From Streptomyces sp. NBC_00250 (lineage in GTDB: Bacteria > Actinomycetota > Actinomycetes > Streptomycetales > Streptomycetaceae): a stretch of 64,000 bases of DNA. Each line of letters begins with the position of its first letter. Position 1 is the first letter of the stretch. Made by a program: the position numbers and the translations under genes. This document shows positions 16,249 to 24,513 of this stretch, one piece after another. Below the pieces are notes generated by a model. The model was not told the origin of the DNA and made no database searches. It saw only the letters and a list, made by a program, of their open reading frames with translations. Location of the stretch: contig NZ_CP108088.1 of the NCBI RefSeq assembly GCF_036192275.1, positions 7,255,501 through 7,319,500 of the forward strand, given 5' to 3'.

Positions 16249-17451
16249 CTAGAGGAAGGTCTGGCCTTCGCCGCGGTACGTCGGCACGGTGTCCGTGATC
16301 CGATCGCCCTCGATCAGCCGCAGGCTCTCGAACCGCTCGCACAGCTCGCCGGCCTTCGCGTGTCGGAACCACACCTTGTCGCCGATCCGCAGATCGTCGG
16401 CCGGCGAGCCGATCAGCGGGGTCTGCACCTCGCCGGGACCCTCCTGGGGGTCGTACTTCAGCCCCTCGGGCAGATACGGCACGGGCAGCCGGTCGGGCCC
16501 GGCAGCCCCGGACGCCGGATAGCCACCCCCGAGGACGGTCACCACCCCGACCCCCGGCCGACGGACGACGGGCTGCGCGAAGAGCGCGGCCGGCCGGCCA
16601 CTGAACGAGGTGTAGTTGTCGAAGAGCCGCGGCACGAAGAGCCCCGAACCCGCGGCGATCTCCGTCACCGCGTCCTCGGCGGCCGTGTGCTGCACACTGC
16701 CGGTGCCGCCGCCGTTCACGAACTCCAGGTCCGGCGCCACCGCCCGGACGGCCCGCACCACGGCCGCCCTGCGCTCGGCCAGCTCCCGGCGGGCCGCCGC
16801 CTGCATCAGCCGGATCGCCCGCGAACGCAGCGGCCGACCCGCGACCGCGTCCCCGACCCCCGCGACATGCCCCTCGTACGCCATGATCCCTACCAGCCGG
16901 AACCCGGGGCGGCGCACCACCGAGCGGGCCAGCTCCGCCAGTTGCGCGGGCTCGCGCAGCGGGGAACGGCGGGCACCGACCCGTATCCGGCCGCCGAGGA
17001 GACTGAGCGCGGTGTCCAGCTCCAGGCAGACCCGGACCTCCTCGGTGCCGCCCGCTCGGGAGGCGTCGATCAGATCCAGCTGGGCCACGTCGTCGACCAT
17101 CACGGTCACGGCGGCGGCCAGCTTGGGGTCCCGAGCCAGCTCGCCGAACCCGGAGCGGTCCGCCGAGGGGTACGCGAGGAGAACGTCCTCGAACCCGGCG
17201 CGGGCCAGCCACAGCGACTCGTCGAGCGTGAACGACATGATCCCGGCGAAGCCCTCCCGCGCGAGCACCCGCTCCAGGAGCGCCCGGCACCGCACGGACT
17301 TGCTCGCGACGCGGACGGGCTTGCCGCCGGCCCGGCGAACGAGGTCCGCCGCGTTGGCGTCGAAGGCCTCCAGGTCGACGATCGCCACGGGCGCGTCGAG
17401 ATGAGCGGTGGCCCGGTCGTATCGGGCCCGGTCGGCGGCACGGGGAGTCAT
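16249..17451 (-). CDS. PLP-dependent alanine racemase-fold enzyme (amino acid aldolase/deaminase type)
   Basis: A 400-residue protein of the alanine racemase N-terminal-domain family that includes D-threonine aldolase and D-serine deaminases. The PLP lysine is in VRVASKSVRC, and later blocks (IMAYEGHVAG, FVNGGGTGSV, and the C-terminal metal-type RIGDKVWFRHAKAGELCERF with His and Cys) match the D-threonine aldolase/D-serine dehydratase-like family. Often annotated amino acid deaminase/aldolase in actinomycetes. Start at ATG 17451 begins MTPRAAD; a long open frame upstream is Pro/Gly-rich shadow sequence. It ends only seven bases from the convergent HAD phosphatase, without an obvious terminator between them. 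Confidence 0.78.
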   Translation of the reverse strand: MTPRAADRARYDRATAHLDAPVAIVDLEAFDANAADLVRRAGGKPVRVASKSVRCRALLERVLAREGFAGIMSFTLDESLWLARAGFEDVLLAYPSADRSGFGELARDPKLAAAVTVMVDDVAQLDLIDASRAGGTEEVRVCLELDTALSLLGGRIRVGARRSPLREPAQLAELARSVVRRPGFRLVGIMAYEGHVAGVGDAVAGRPLRSRAIRLMQAAARRELAERRAAVVRAVRAVAPDLEFVNGGGTGSVQHTAAEDAVTEIAAGSGLFVPRLFDNYTSFSGRPAALFAQPVVRRPGVGVVTVLGGGYPASGAAGPDRLPVPYLPEGLKYDPQEGPGEVQTPLIGSPADDLRIGDKVWFRHAKAGELCERFESLRLIEGDRITDTVPTYRGEGQTFL

Positions 17452-17494
17452 GGCCCGAGCTTGCCAGACAGGTTTACGAGTGGGTAGCCCCTGA

Positions 17495-17526
17495 GTTCCC
17501 GTGCCAGGGGGAACAGCCCGTAGAGT
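17495..17526 (+). promoter_or_regulatory. Inverted repeat and -10-like box before the Pro-rich membrane protein
   Basis: Perfect six-base inverted arms GTTCCC (17495-17500) and GGGAAC (17509-17514) flank eight bases and are followed at 17521-17526 by TAGAGT, a typical streptomycete -10 element. The inverted repeat would cover the -35 position, so it is a candidate operator for the membrane protein/mycosin operon that starts at 17561. Confidence 0.4.
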
Positions 17527-17560
17527 GACGGGCATTGTCGACACGAGCGGGGGGACGGGG

Positions 17561-19066
17561 ATGACCGGCGAACAGCGCCCCGGCACGACCTCCCGCATCA
17601 CGGAAGCCCTGCTTCCCGGCCTCCGCCCGGACCCCACGCCGGAACCGTCCGAACTGGAGACCACCACCCGCCTGCGCGCGATCGGCCCGGACGACGTGGC
17701 ACCCCCGAGGCCGACGGCGCGGCCCCGCCCGACGCCCGACGCGAAGGCTCCGGCCTCCGGCGCGGCGGCTGCGTCACCGTCTCGTCCGGCCTCCGGCGCG
17801 GCGGCTCCGGCGCCCGGGGTTCCGCTTCCTCCGGTGTCCGGGCCCGCGGCTTCGCCCGTGTCCCCGTCCCGCCCGATAACCCCTCCGGCGGCACCGTCCC
17901 GGCCCGCGTCCGGCCCGGTGGCTCCGCCGCGGGTGACCGCGGCGCCGCCGGCTTCGTCCCGTCCGGCGTCGGGCCCCGCGGCTCCGGTGCCCGCGACTCC
18001 GCCCCGCCAGGCGCCCGCCACTCCGCCCCGCCCCGGGACCGCGTCGACGGCACCCTCCGCGCCCGTAGCCCCCGCCCCGCCCCGGTCGACACCCCGCCCC
18101 GTGCCTCCGGCGCCCGCGGTCCCCGCTCCCGCGCATGCGGGTCACGCACCCGCCGGTCCCCTCCCCGCCGCCGCCCCGGCGCCCGCCGCGCGGACCGTTC
18201 CGCATCACGCGCGGTCCGTCACCCCGTACGGCCACACCCACGGTCACCGGGCCGTCGCCCTGCCGCCCGAGGCTCCCGTCGAGACCACCACGCGGCTGCG
18301 GCCCGTGCGGGAGCGGCGGACCGGGCGGGCCATCGCCGTCGGCGTCTGCGCCGTGCTCGGGATCGGGCTCATCGGCGGCGCGTTCGCCGGGGTGTGGCTG
18401 GCCGCCGCCGAGCCCGGGGAGCCCGCCGAACCGGCCGGGTACACCGAGGCCAAGGACCTCTGGCACAACGCCCCCGTCGACACCCTCTTCCCCCGCACCC
18501 TGGCCGGCCCCGGCGCCGGCCCGGGCGCCGCCGCGCGCACCTGGACCCGGATCGTCGTCGCCCCGGACACCGCCTGTACACCCGCCGTCCTGGCCAAGAA
18601 CCTGCTCGCCACCCTCCGGCCGCTCGGCTGCGAGCGCGTCCTGCGCGCCACGTACACCGACGCCACCGCCAGCAGCGTGATCACCGTCGGCCTCGTCTTC
18701 ACCCGCGCCGACGCCACCACCCAGCGCACCCTCGGCCAGGGCCTCACCGCCCGCGTCGGCGCGGACGTCCCCCCGGCGCTCCCCGGCCCCGGCACCGTCG
18801 CCGCCCGATTCGGCGCGAAGCAGCGCGCGAGCTGGTGGCTGAACGCCCCCGTCGACCTCCCCGTCGTCGTCACCGCCGTCTCCGGATTCGCCGACGGCAG
18901 GGCCGTCGACGGCCCTCAGCCGGCCGACCGGGCCATGGCCCAGGGCCGCACCGACGCCACCGCGCAGTCCGGCCTCGGCCACGAGGCCAAGAACATCACC
19001 GTCCGCTTCGAACAGCTGCTGCGCACGGCCGTCGCCCCGCCGGCCAAGGAGAAGGACGCCCGGTGA
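17561..19066 (+). CDS. Pro/Ala-rich single-pass membrane protein
   Basis: A 501-residue protein with three parts. Residues about 40-215 are an extremely Pro-, Ala- and Arg-rich, probably disordered cytoplasmic stretch of repeated PASGP/PAAP-like units. One transmembrane helix follows (AIAVGVCAVLGIGLIGGAFAG). The C-terminal 210 residues are an extracytoplasmic domain with a conserved-looking core and two Cys (DTACTPAVL and LGCERVL). No family was recognised. It overlaps the mycosin-like protease gene by four bases (GTGA), so the two are made together and may form a complex. The start at 17561 (after GGGGGACGGGG) is preferred over an in-frame ATG-like start at 17501, which lies inside the promoter repeat. 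Confidence 0.7.
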   Translation: MTGEQRPGTTSRITEALLPGLRPDPTPEPSELETTTRLRAIGPDDVAPPRPTARPRPTPDAKAPASGAAAASPSRPASGAAAPAPGVPLPPVSGPAASPVSPSRPITPPAAPSRPASGPVAPPRVTAAPPASSRPASGPAAPVPATPPRQAPATPPRPGTASTAPSAPVAPAPPRSTPRPVPPAPAVPAPAHAGHAPAGPLPAAAPAPAARTVPHHARSVTPYGHTHGHRAVALPPEAPVETTTRLRPVRERRTGRAIAVGVCAVLGIGLIGGAFAGVWLAAAEPGEPAEPAGYTEAKDLWHNAPVDTLFPRTLAGPGAGPGAAARTWTRIVVAPDTACTPAVLAKNLLATLRPLGCERVLRATYTDATASSVITVGLVFTRADATTQRTLGQGLTARVGADVPPALPGPGTVAARFGAKQRASWWLNAPVDLPVVVTAVSGFADGRAVDGPQPADRAMAQGRTDATAQSGLGHEAKNITVRFEQLLRTAVAPPAKEKDAR

Positions 19067-20241
19067 TCCGTCCCCGAACCCGCCTCCGTACGCCCGCGGC
19101 CGTCCTCCTCGCCACCGCCTTCGCCGTGCTGCCCGCCACCGCCACGCCCGCGTACGCCGACACCATCCGGGCCCGTCAGTGGGGCCTCGAAGCCATGCAC
19201 ACCTCGGAGGCCTGGCGTACGACCAAGGGCGAGGGCGTCACGGTCGCCGTCCTCGACACCGGCGTCGACGCCGAACACCCCGACCTGGCGGGTTCGGTCC
19301 TCACCGGCCGCGACCTCATCGGCTTCGGCGCCTCCCGGGGCGACCGCGCCTGGGCCCGGCACGGCACCGCCATGGCCGGGATCATCGCCGGGCACGGCCA
19401 CGGCCCCGACGGCGGCGACGGCGTCCTCGGCATCGCCCCGGACGCGAAGATCCTGCCCGTCCGGGTCATCCTCGAAGGCGCCGACAAGTCCCGCGACAAG
19501 GCCCGCAAGACCCGGGGCACCGCCCTCGCCGAAGGCATCCGCTGGGCCGCCGACCACGGCGCCGACGTCATCAACATGTCCCTCGGCGACGACTCCAAGT
19601 CCGCCCACCCGGACGCGGGCGAGGACGCCGCCGTCCAGTACGCGCTCTCGAAGGGCGTCTCCGTCGTCGCCTCCGCCGGCAACGGCGGCGAGAAGGGCGA
19701 CCACATCTCCTACCCGGCCGCCTACCCCGGCGTCATCGCCGTCACCGCGGTCGACCGCTACGGCACCCACGCCTCCTTCTCCACCCGCCGCTGGTACGCC
19801 ACCGTCAGCGCCCCCGGCGTCGACATCGCCATCGCCGACCCCGACCGCCGCTACTACGAGGGCTGGGGCACCAGCGCCGCCGCCGCGTTCGCCTCCGGAG
19901 CCGTCGCACTCGTCCGCTCCGCGCACCCCGACCTCACCCCGGCCCAGGTCAAGCGGCTGCTCATCGACACCGCCCGCAACCGGCCGAAGGACGGCCGCAG
20001 CGACGCCAAGGGGTACGGGACGGTCGACCCCGCCGCCGCTATCGAGGCCGGCGCGAAGATCAAGGGCGGCGACCCCAAGAACACGGCCACCGGCTACCAG
20101 GGCCGGTACTTCGGCCCGGGACCGCTGCCCGCCCCCGAGGAGAGCCGCCCCATCGGCCTCCTCGCCCCCCTCGCGGGCGGCCTCGGCGCCCTGCTCCTCC
20201 TCACCGCGGTGATCCTCCGGCGCGCCCGCCGGACCTCCTGA
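19063..20241 (+). CDS. Mycosin-like S8 serine protease, membrane anchored
   Basis: A 392-residue subtilisin-family protease with a signal peptide (AAVLLATAFAVLPATATPAYA), the catalytic Asp in VAVLDTGVD, the His in ARHGTAMAG, the Ser in GTSAAAAFASG, and a C-terminal membrane helix (LLAPLAGGLGALLLLTAVIL) with a basic tail. This is the architecture of mycosins (MycP) of type VII secretion systems. The serine motif deviates from the usual GTSxAAP. GTG start at 19063 lies within the stop of the Pro-rich membrane protein. No EccB/C/D/E or WXG100 gene is in the window, so this is an orphan pair here. Confidence 0.85.
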   Translation: MIRPRTRLRTPAAVLLATAFAVLPATATPAYADTIRARQWGLEAMHTSEAWRTTKGEGVTVAVLDTGVDAEHPDLAGSVLTGRDLIGFGASRGDRAWARHGTAMAGIIAGHGHGPDGGDGVLGIAPDAKILPVRVILEGADKSRDKARKTRGTALAEGIRWAADHGADVINMSLGDDSKSAHPDAGEDAAVQYALSKGVSVVASAGNGGEKGDHISYPAAYPGVIAVTAVDRYGTHASFSTRRWYATVSAPGVDIAIADPDRRYYEGWGTSAAAAFASGAVALVRSAHPDLTPAQVKRLLIDTARNRPKDGRSDAKGYGTVDPAAAIEAGAKIKGGDPKNTATGYQGRYFGPGPLPAPEESRPIGLLAPLAGGLGALLLLTAVILRRARRTS

Positions 20242-20275
20242 GGACCCGGCGGGCCGAGCCTCCCCGCACGGCGGT

Positions 20276-20287
20276 TAGGCTCGTCGC
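20276..20287 (+). promoter_or_regulatory. -10 box placed for a leaderless GTG transcript (SseB-like gene)
   Basis: TAGGCT at 20276-20281 ends six bases before the GTG start at 20288, the spacing expected when the transcription start is the first base of the start codon. No ribosome binding site is present. This supports a leaderless message for the downstream gene rather than read-through from the mycosin gene. Confidence 0.4.
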
Positions 20288-21019
20288 GTGGCGCTCAAGA
20301 ACATCCCGGACCCCGGTTTCTCCGACGACGACGGCACCGCCGACCCGCGGCTCGCCGCGGCCCTCGCGGCCTGGGCGGAGGACAGAACCGCCCACGGCCC
20401 CGTCCTCGACGCGCTGCGCGAGGCCCGGCTGCTCGTCCCCGTGGTCGCCGTCCTCGGCGAGGTCGAGACCGACGAGAACGGCCTGCGCCGCGAGAAGACC
20501 AGCGACATGGCGGTCCCCACGCTCACGGCCGGTGACCGGCGCGCCCTGCCCGCCTTCACCTCGATCGCCTCGCTCGCCCTGTGGGACCCGGAGGCCCGGC
20601 CCGTGGCCGTCCCGCTCCACCAGGCGCTCCAGGCCGCCGCGCACGAGAAGGCCGACACGGTCGTCCTGGACCTCGCGGGCCCGGTGCCGTACCAGCTGAC
20701 CGGACCGGCCCTGCTCGCCCTCGCCGAGGGCCGTACCAGCGCCGACCCGCTCGACGACCCCGCCGTACGGGAAGCGGTACGGGCCGCCGTCGCCGCCGAG
20801 CCCGCGGTGCTCCGCGCCCATCTGGGCCCCGGCGCCGCCGACGGCACCCTCGCCCTGGTCCTCGCCGAGGGCGGCTCCCCGGCGGAGGCCGCCCAGCGCG
20901 TGGCCCGCGCCCTGGCCGCCGACGAAACACTGAGGGCCCGCCTGGTGCGGGGCCTCGACCTGGCACTCCTGCCGGCCTCGGCCACGCCTCCGGGCGAGCC
21001 CTTCTACGTAAAGAGGTAA
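20288..21019 (+). CDS. SseB-family protein
   Basis: A 243-residue soluble protein resembling the SseB family: an N-terminal part with LREARLLVPVVAVLGEVE, then a middle with DMAVPTLTAGDRRALPAFTSIASLALWDPEARPVAVPLHQAL, typical of SseB-like domains widespread in actinobacteria. The C-terminal part is Ala-rich and helical. The function of this family in Streptomyces is unknown; the name comes from a distant secretion-related homologue and should not be taken as a role. GTG start with no ribosome binding site and a -10 box directly upstream. It converges with the DUF1844 gene 15 bases away. Confidence 0.75.
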   Translation: MALKNIPDPGFSDDDGTADPRLAAALAAWAEDRTAHGPVLDALREARLLVPVVAVLGEVETDENGLRREKTSDMAVPTLTAGDRRALPAFTSIASLALWDPEARPVAVPLHQALQAAAHEKADTVVLDLAGPVPYQLTGPALLALAEGRTSADPLDDPAVREAVRAAVAAEPAVLRAHLGPGAADGTLALVLAEGGSPAEAAQRVARALAADETLRARLVRGLDLALLPASATPPGEPFYVKR

Positions 21020-21034
21020 GACGTACACCGGGTC

Positions 21035-21421
21035 CTAGCCGTACACCGGCCCCGTGTACTTCTCGCCCGGTCCCTGGCCCGGCTCGTCCGGGATCAAGGA
21101 CGCCTCGCGGAAGGCGAGCTGGAGGGACTTCAGGCCGTCCCGCAGGGGAGCCGCGTGGAAGGAGGAGACCTCCGTCGCACCGGCGTCCAGCAGGCCCGCG
21201 AGTGCGTGCACCAGCTTGCGGGCCTCGTCGAGGTCCTTGTACTTGTCGCCCTCCTCGGTGAGCCCGAGCTTCACCGCGGCGGCGCTCATCAGGTTGACGG
21301 CGACGGTCACGATCACCTCGACCGCGGGGACCTCCGCGATGTCGCGGGTCATGGCGTCGAAGTCGGGGGACTCGGCGGAGTCGGGGGAGTCCGGGGACTC
21401 GTTCTGGGGCGTCTCGCTCAT
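21035..21421 (-). CDS. DUF1844-domain protein
   Basis: A 128-residue small protein. After an acidic Ser/Pro-rich start it has the DUF1844 core DIAEVPAVEVIVTVAVNLMSAAAVKLGL followed by DEARKLVHALAGLLDA, predicted to be helical. Conserved in actinobacteria just upstream of infC; function unknown. Divergent from infC; a TATCGT box seven bases before the ATG suggests a short-leader or leaderless transcript. The C-terminal tail (PGQGPGEKYTGPVYG) is typical of the family. Confidence 0.85.
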   Translation of the reverse strand: MSETPQNESPDSPDSAESPDFDAMTRDIAEVPAVEVIVTVAVNLMSAAAVKLGLTEEGDKYKDLDEARKLVHALAGLLDAGATEVSSFHAAPLRDGLKSLQLAFREASLIPDEPGQGPGEKYTGPVYG

Positions 21422-21447
21422 GCCTCATACGATATGCCGGTCCTCGG

Positions 21448-21775
21448 TTAGCGGAGACCGCCGGGTCCTGCTAACCTTGTGTAACGACCGGCCGGACACC
21501 TGTGTGCCCGGCCCACAAGTGGAGGCTCCGTACTCCCACCTGACCACCCTCACGGGTGGCGGGTCACCGGTCAGGTGGCGACCATCGTTCCGTACGGACG
21601 ATGGAGCCGCCCGATGTGCGCCCCGCGGTTGACCGCGGCGGTGCTCCGGTATTTCCGTGGAGCCCCGCCTGTGTCCCGTCCGGGGCGTTTTTTGCGTTTC
21701 GGCTCGGTTGGTCCAAAGAAACAGACATGCGCGTCCGTCCGCCAGGCGGTCGCGTGGTGCTACCGAGGAGGATCC
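21448..21775 (+). promoter_or_regulatory. infC promoter candidate and long structured leader
   Basis: A candidate promoter (TTAGCG at 21448-21453, 18 bases, TAACCT at 21472-21477) is followed by about 290 untranslated bases holding a series of strong hairpins: CCACCTGACC (21536-21545) with GGTCAGGTGG (21569-21578); CCATCGT (21582-21588) with ACGATGG (21598-21604); CCGCGG repeated at 21623 and 21633; then the terminator-like hairpin at 21662-21693. Such a leader suggests attenuation or autoregulation of the translation-factor/ribosomal-protein operon, as known for infC-rpmI-rplT operons elsewhere through L20 or IF-3. No known Rfam leader was positively recognised. Confidence 0.55.
21662..21693 (+). 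terminator. Attenuator-like intrinsic terminator in the infC leader
   Basis: GCCCCG at 21662-21667 pairs with CGGGGC at 21681-21686 and is followed by GTTTTTT ending at 21693. A T-run is rare in this GC-rich genome, so this is a convincing intrinsic terminator located about 80 bases before the infC coding region and after the putative promoter. It probably acts as a conditional attenuator. Confidence 0.65.
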
Positions 21776-22459
21776 ATCAGCGCCGAGCCCCGCATCAACG
21801 ACAGGATTCGCGTTCCCGAGGTGCGACTTGTCGGACCCAGCGGCGAGCAGGTCGGGATTGTTCCGCTTGCCAAGGCCCTGGAGCTCGCACAGGAGTACGA
21901 CCTCGACCTGGTCGAGGTCGCGGCGAACGCCCGTCCGCCCGTGTGCAAGCTCATGGACTACGGGAAGTTCAAGTACGAGTCGGCCATGAAGGCCCGTGAG
22001 GCGCGCAAGAACCAGGCGCACACGGTCATCAAGGAGATGAAGCTCCGGCCGAAGATCGACCCGCACGACTATGACACCAAGAAGGGTCACGTCGTCCGGT
22101 TCCTCAAGCAGGGTGACAAGGTCAAGATCACGATCATGTTCCGTGGTCGTGAGCAGTCCCGTCCCGAGCTTGGTTTCCGGCTGCTGCAGCGGCTGGCGTC
22201 GGACGTCGAGGAGCTTGGCTTCATCGAGTCCAACCCGAAGCAGGACGGCCGGAACATGATCATGGTTCTCGGCCCGCACAAGAAGAAGACCGAGGCCATG
22301 GCCGAGGCGCGTGAGGCCCAGGCCGCACGCAAGGCCGAGCGTCAGGGCGTCGCCTCCGAGGAGACGTCCGAGGCTCCGGCCGCCGAGACCGAGGCCGCTG
22401 AGGCTCCGGTCGTCGAGGCCGAGGCCGCCGAGGCTCCGGTCGAGACCCCCGAGGCGTGA
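21776..22459 (+). CDS. infC: Translation initiation factor IF-3
   Basis: IF-3 of 227 residues (from [19 protein letters not shown]). The N-terminal domain has the linker [11 protein letters not shown], and the C-domain has [17 protein letters not shown] and RGREQ. A 45-residue Ala/Glu-rich acidic tail ([19 protein letters not shown]) extends beyond the E. coli protein. No ATG, GTG or TTG codon precedes it at the right place. GAGGAGG at 21765-21771 points to an ATC codon at 21776 as start, parallel to the rare AUU/AUC start used for IF-3 autoregulation in other bacteria. An in-frame GTG at 21671 is inside the leader terminator and less likely. First gene of infC-rpmI-rplT. Confidence 0.92.
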   Translation: MSAEPRINDRIRVPEVRLVGPSGEQVGIVPLAKALELAQEYDLDLVEVAANARPPVCKLMDYGKFKYESAMKAREARKNQAHTVIKEMKLRPKIDPHDYDTKKGHVVRFLKQGDKVKITIMFRGREQSRPELGFRLLQRLASDVEELGFIESNPKQDGRNMIMVLGPHKKKTEAMAEAREAQAARKAERQGVASEETSEAPAAETEAAEAPVVEAEAAEAPVETPEA

Positions 22460-22581
22460 CCCGACGGGCTGCCAACCAGGCAGCCCTGGGCCCCGCCCGG
22501 AACCACCACACGAAGAATTGACGCTCCCGGATGTCCGGTGCCCGCACCGGGGGAGCGCCACTGACGAGGAGATACGGCGCG

Positions 22582-22776
22582 ATGCCGAAGAACAAGACGC
22601 ACTCCGGTGCCAAGAAGCGCTTCAAGGTCACCGGCACCGGCAAGATCATGCGCGAGCGCGCCGGCAAGCGCCACCTGCTCGAGCACAAGTCGTCCAAGCT
22701 GACGCGTCGCCTCACCGGCAACGCCGAGATGGCCCCGGGTGACGCCGCCAAGATCAAGAAGATGCTGGGCATCTGA
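22582..22776 (+). CDS. rpmI: 50S ribosomal protein L35
   Basis: A 64-residue basic protein starting [20 protein letters not shown], with [16 protein letters not shown], diagnostic of L35. The ATG at 22582 is preceded by GAGGAG in the 5' region. The frame is open 17 codons earlier but this is the family start. It lies 122 bases after infC and 108 before rplT, in the conserved order. Confidence 0.97.
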   Translation: MPKNKTHSGAKKRFKVTGTGKIMRERAGKRHLLEHKSSKLTRRLTGNAEMAPGDAAKIKKMLGI

Positions 22777-22883
22777 GTTTGATCTCCCGCTCTCGGCGAC
22801 GAGAGCTTCCGGCCAAGACCGGGAACCATCCGTTTTTCGGGTCGTGTGAGGACCACCACGACCCCGCTACAAGGAGTTAACAA

Positions 22884-23270
22884 GTGGCACGCGTCAAGCG
22901 GGCAGTCAACGCCCACAAGAAGCGCCGGGCGATCCTCGAGGCGGCCTCCGGCTACCGCGGTCAGCGCTCGCGCCTGTACCGCAAGGCCAAGGAGCAGGTC
23001 ACCCACTCCCTGGTCTACAACTACAACGACCGCAAGAAGCGCAAGGGCGACTTCCGTCGGCTGTGGATCCAGCGCATCAACGCCGCTGCCCGCCAGAACG
23101 GCATGACGTACAACCGCCTCATCCAGGGTCTGAACGCCGCCAACATCGAGGTGGACCGCAAGATCCTCGCCGAGCTGGCCGTCAACGACTCCAACGCGTT
23201 CGCCGCGCTGGTCGAGGCCGCGCAGAAGGCTCTGCCGGCCGACGTCAACGCCCCGAAGGCCGCCGCCTGA
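22884..23270 (+). CDS. rplT: 50S ribosomal protein L20
   Basis: A 128-residue very basic protein starting with GTG at 22884 ([19 protein letters not shown]) with AAGGAG upstream. It binds 23S rRNA early in 50S assembly and, in several bacteria, represses its own operon by binding the infC or rpmI leader. C-terminal [12 protein letters not shown] is normal for the family. The structured infC leader upstream may be its target. Confidence 0.97.
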   Translation: MARVKRAVNAHKKRRAILEAASGYRGQRSRLYRKAKEQVTHSLVYNYNDRKKRKGDFRRLWIQRINAAARQNGMTYNRLIQGLNAANIEVDRKILAELAVNDSNAFAALVEAAQKALPADVNAPKAAA

Positions 23271-23393
23271 TCTTCCAGGCCGCAGTACTTCTGCCCGGAC
23301 CCGCAGGCGCGCACGCGTCGGCGGGTCCGGGTGCGTCTGCCCCCTGGAGGGTGTTCGGTGGAGGTGGGCCGCACAGGCCCGAAGCCGCCGTCC

Positions 23394-23576
23394 CCGGTCA
23401 CCGAATCCGCGTCACCGAATCCGCGCCGGTCACCAAGCCCCGTCACGAAGACCGGCCACCGACACGGGTCACCGACACCGGTCATCGCGAAGCCGGCCGC
23501 TGAGGCCGGTCACCGAAGCCCGACGCTGAAACCGGTCACCGAAGCCCCGGATCCCGAAGCCCCCGGCACCGAAGAG
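23394..23576 (+). repeat. Degenerate direct-repeat tract between rplT and the methyltransferase gene
   Basis: In this gap of 322 bases, about 180 bases consist of roughly a dozen imperfect copies of a 13-16 base unit close to CCGGTCACCGAAGCC, for example near 23395, 23427, 23506 and 23532, with changed copies between. No coding frame that matches a known protein runs through it; a translated reading gives only a Pro/Thr/Glu-rich string. No clear promoter or terminator was distinguished inside it. The gene at 23593 begins 16 bases after it. Confidence 0.6.
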
Positions 23577-23592
23577 AGAACCGCCGCACCTC

Positions 23593-24432
23593 ATGGTCAC
23601 CCCCGAGCTGATCTCCCCGCGTTCCCCGCGCGTCGTCGCCGCCCGGCGGCTCGCCAAGCGCAACTTCCGGGGCAAGGACCGCCTCTTCATCGCCGAGGGC
23701 CCGCAGGCCGTCCGTGAGGCCGTCGAGCACCGCGGCTCCACCGGAGAGCCCACGCTCGTCGAGCTCTTCACCACCGTCGAGGCCGCCGAGCGCTACAGCG
23801 CCATCATCGAAGCCGCCCTCGCCGCCGGCGCCCGCGTCCACCACGCCTCCGACGCCGTCCTCGCCGAGGTCTCCCAGACCGTCACCCCGCAGGGGCTCGT
23901 CGGCGTCTGCCGGTTCCTCGACTCGCCGTTCGAGGAGATCGTCGCGGCCCGCCCCAAGCTGGTCGCCGTCCTCGCTCACGTACGCGACCCCGGGAACGCA
24001 GGCACGGTGCTGCGCTGCGCCGACGCGGCCGGCGCCGACGCCGTCGTCCTCACCGACGCCTCCGTCGACCTGTACAACCCCAAGTCCGTCCGCGCCTCCG
24101 TCGGCTCCCTCTTCCACCTGCCGGTCGCCGTCGGCGTCCCCGTCGAGCAGGCCGTCGCGGGACTGAAGAGCGCGGGCGTACGGATCCTCGCCGCCGACGG
24201 GGCGGGCCAGGACGACCTCGACGCGGAGCTGGACGCCGGCACCATGGGCGGTCCCACCGCCTGGATCTTCGGCAACGAGGCCTGGGGACTGCCCGAGGAG
24301 ACCCGGGCCCTCGCCGACGCCGTCGTCCGCGTCCCGATCCACGGCAAGGCCGAGAGCCTCAACCTCGCGACGGCCGCCGCGGTCTGCCTGTACGCCTCCG
24401 CCCGCGCCCAGCGGCCCCGAACCTCCGCCTGA
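23593..24432 (+). CDS. TrmH/SpoU-family RNA 2'-O-methyltransferase
   Basis: A 279-residue SPOUT-fold methyltransferase. Residues about 1-100 are a substrate-binding domain (RNFRGKDRLFIAEGPQAVREA); the catalytic domain has AHVRDPGNAGTVLRCADAAG, LYNPKSVRASVGSLFHLPV and IFGNEAWGLPEE, and ends with GKAESLNLATAAAVCLY, the SAM-binding knot motifs of SpoU proteins. It probably methylates 23S rRNA or tRNA. The start at 23593 lacks a strong ribosome binding site; the N-terminus is the family start, so it seems real. It is in the conserved order rplT-rRNA methyltransferase-kinase-pheS. Confidence 0.9.
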   Translation: MVTPELISPRSPRVVAARRLAKRNFRGKDRLFIAEGPQAVREAVEHRGSTGEPTLVELFTTVEAAERYSAIIEAALAAGARVHHASDAVLAEVSQTVTPQGLVGVCRFLDSPFEEIVAARPKLVAVLAHVRDPGNAGTVLRCADAAGADAVVLTDASVDLYNPKSVRASVGSLFHLPVAVGVPVEQAVAGLKSAGVRILAADGAGQDDLDAELDAGTMGGPTAWIFGNEAWGLPEETRALADAVVRVPIHGKAESLNLATAAAVCLYASARAQRPRTSA

Positions 24433-24513
24433 GGGGTCCATTCCGCCCTCCCCGCCCAGTAGAGTGACGCACTCGGGGGCCCACTGCGCTACACGGAGGG
24501 GTGGGGTACGGGG

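Noticed and set aside
17501..17560. Earlier start for the Pro-rich membrane protein at 17501
   Set aside because: It lies within the inverted repeat/-10 promoter region; GGGGGACGGGG before ATG 17561 is a better start signal.
23394..23576. Repeat tract considered as a CRISPR array
   Set aside because: Units are short (13-16 bases), degenerate and directly adjacent without uniform spacers; no cas genes are in the window.
23331..23717. 128-codon frame over the repeat tract before the TrmH-like gene
   Set aside because: It overlaps the methyltransferase in another frame and only translates the degenerate repeat.
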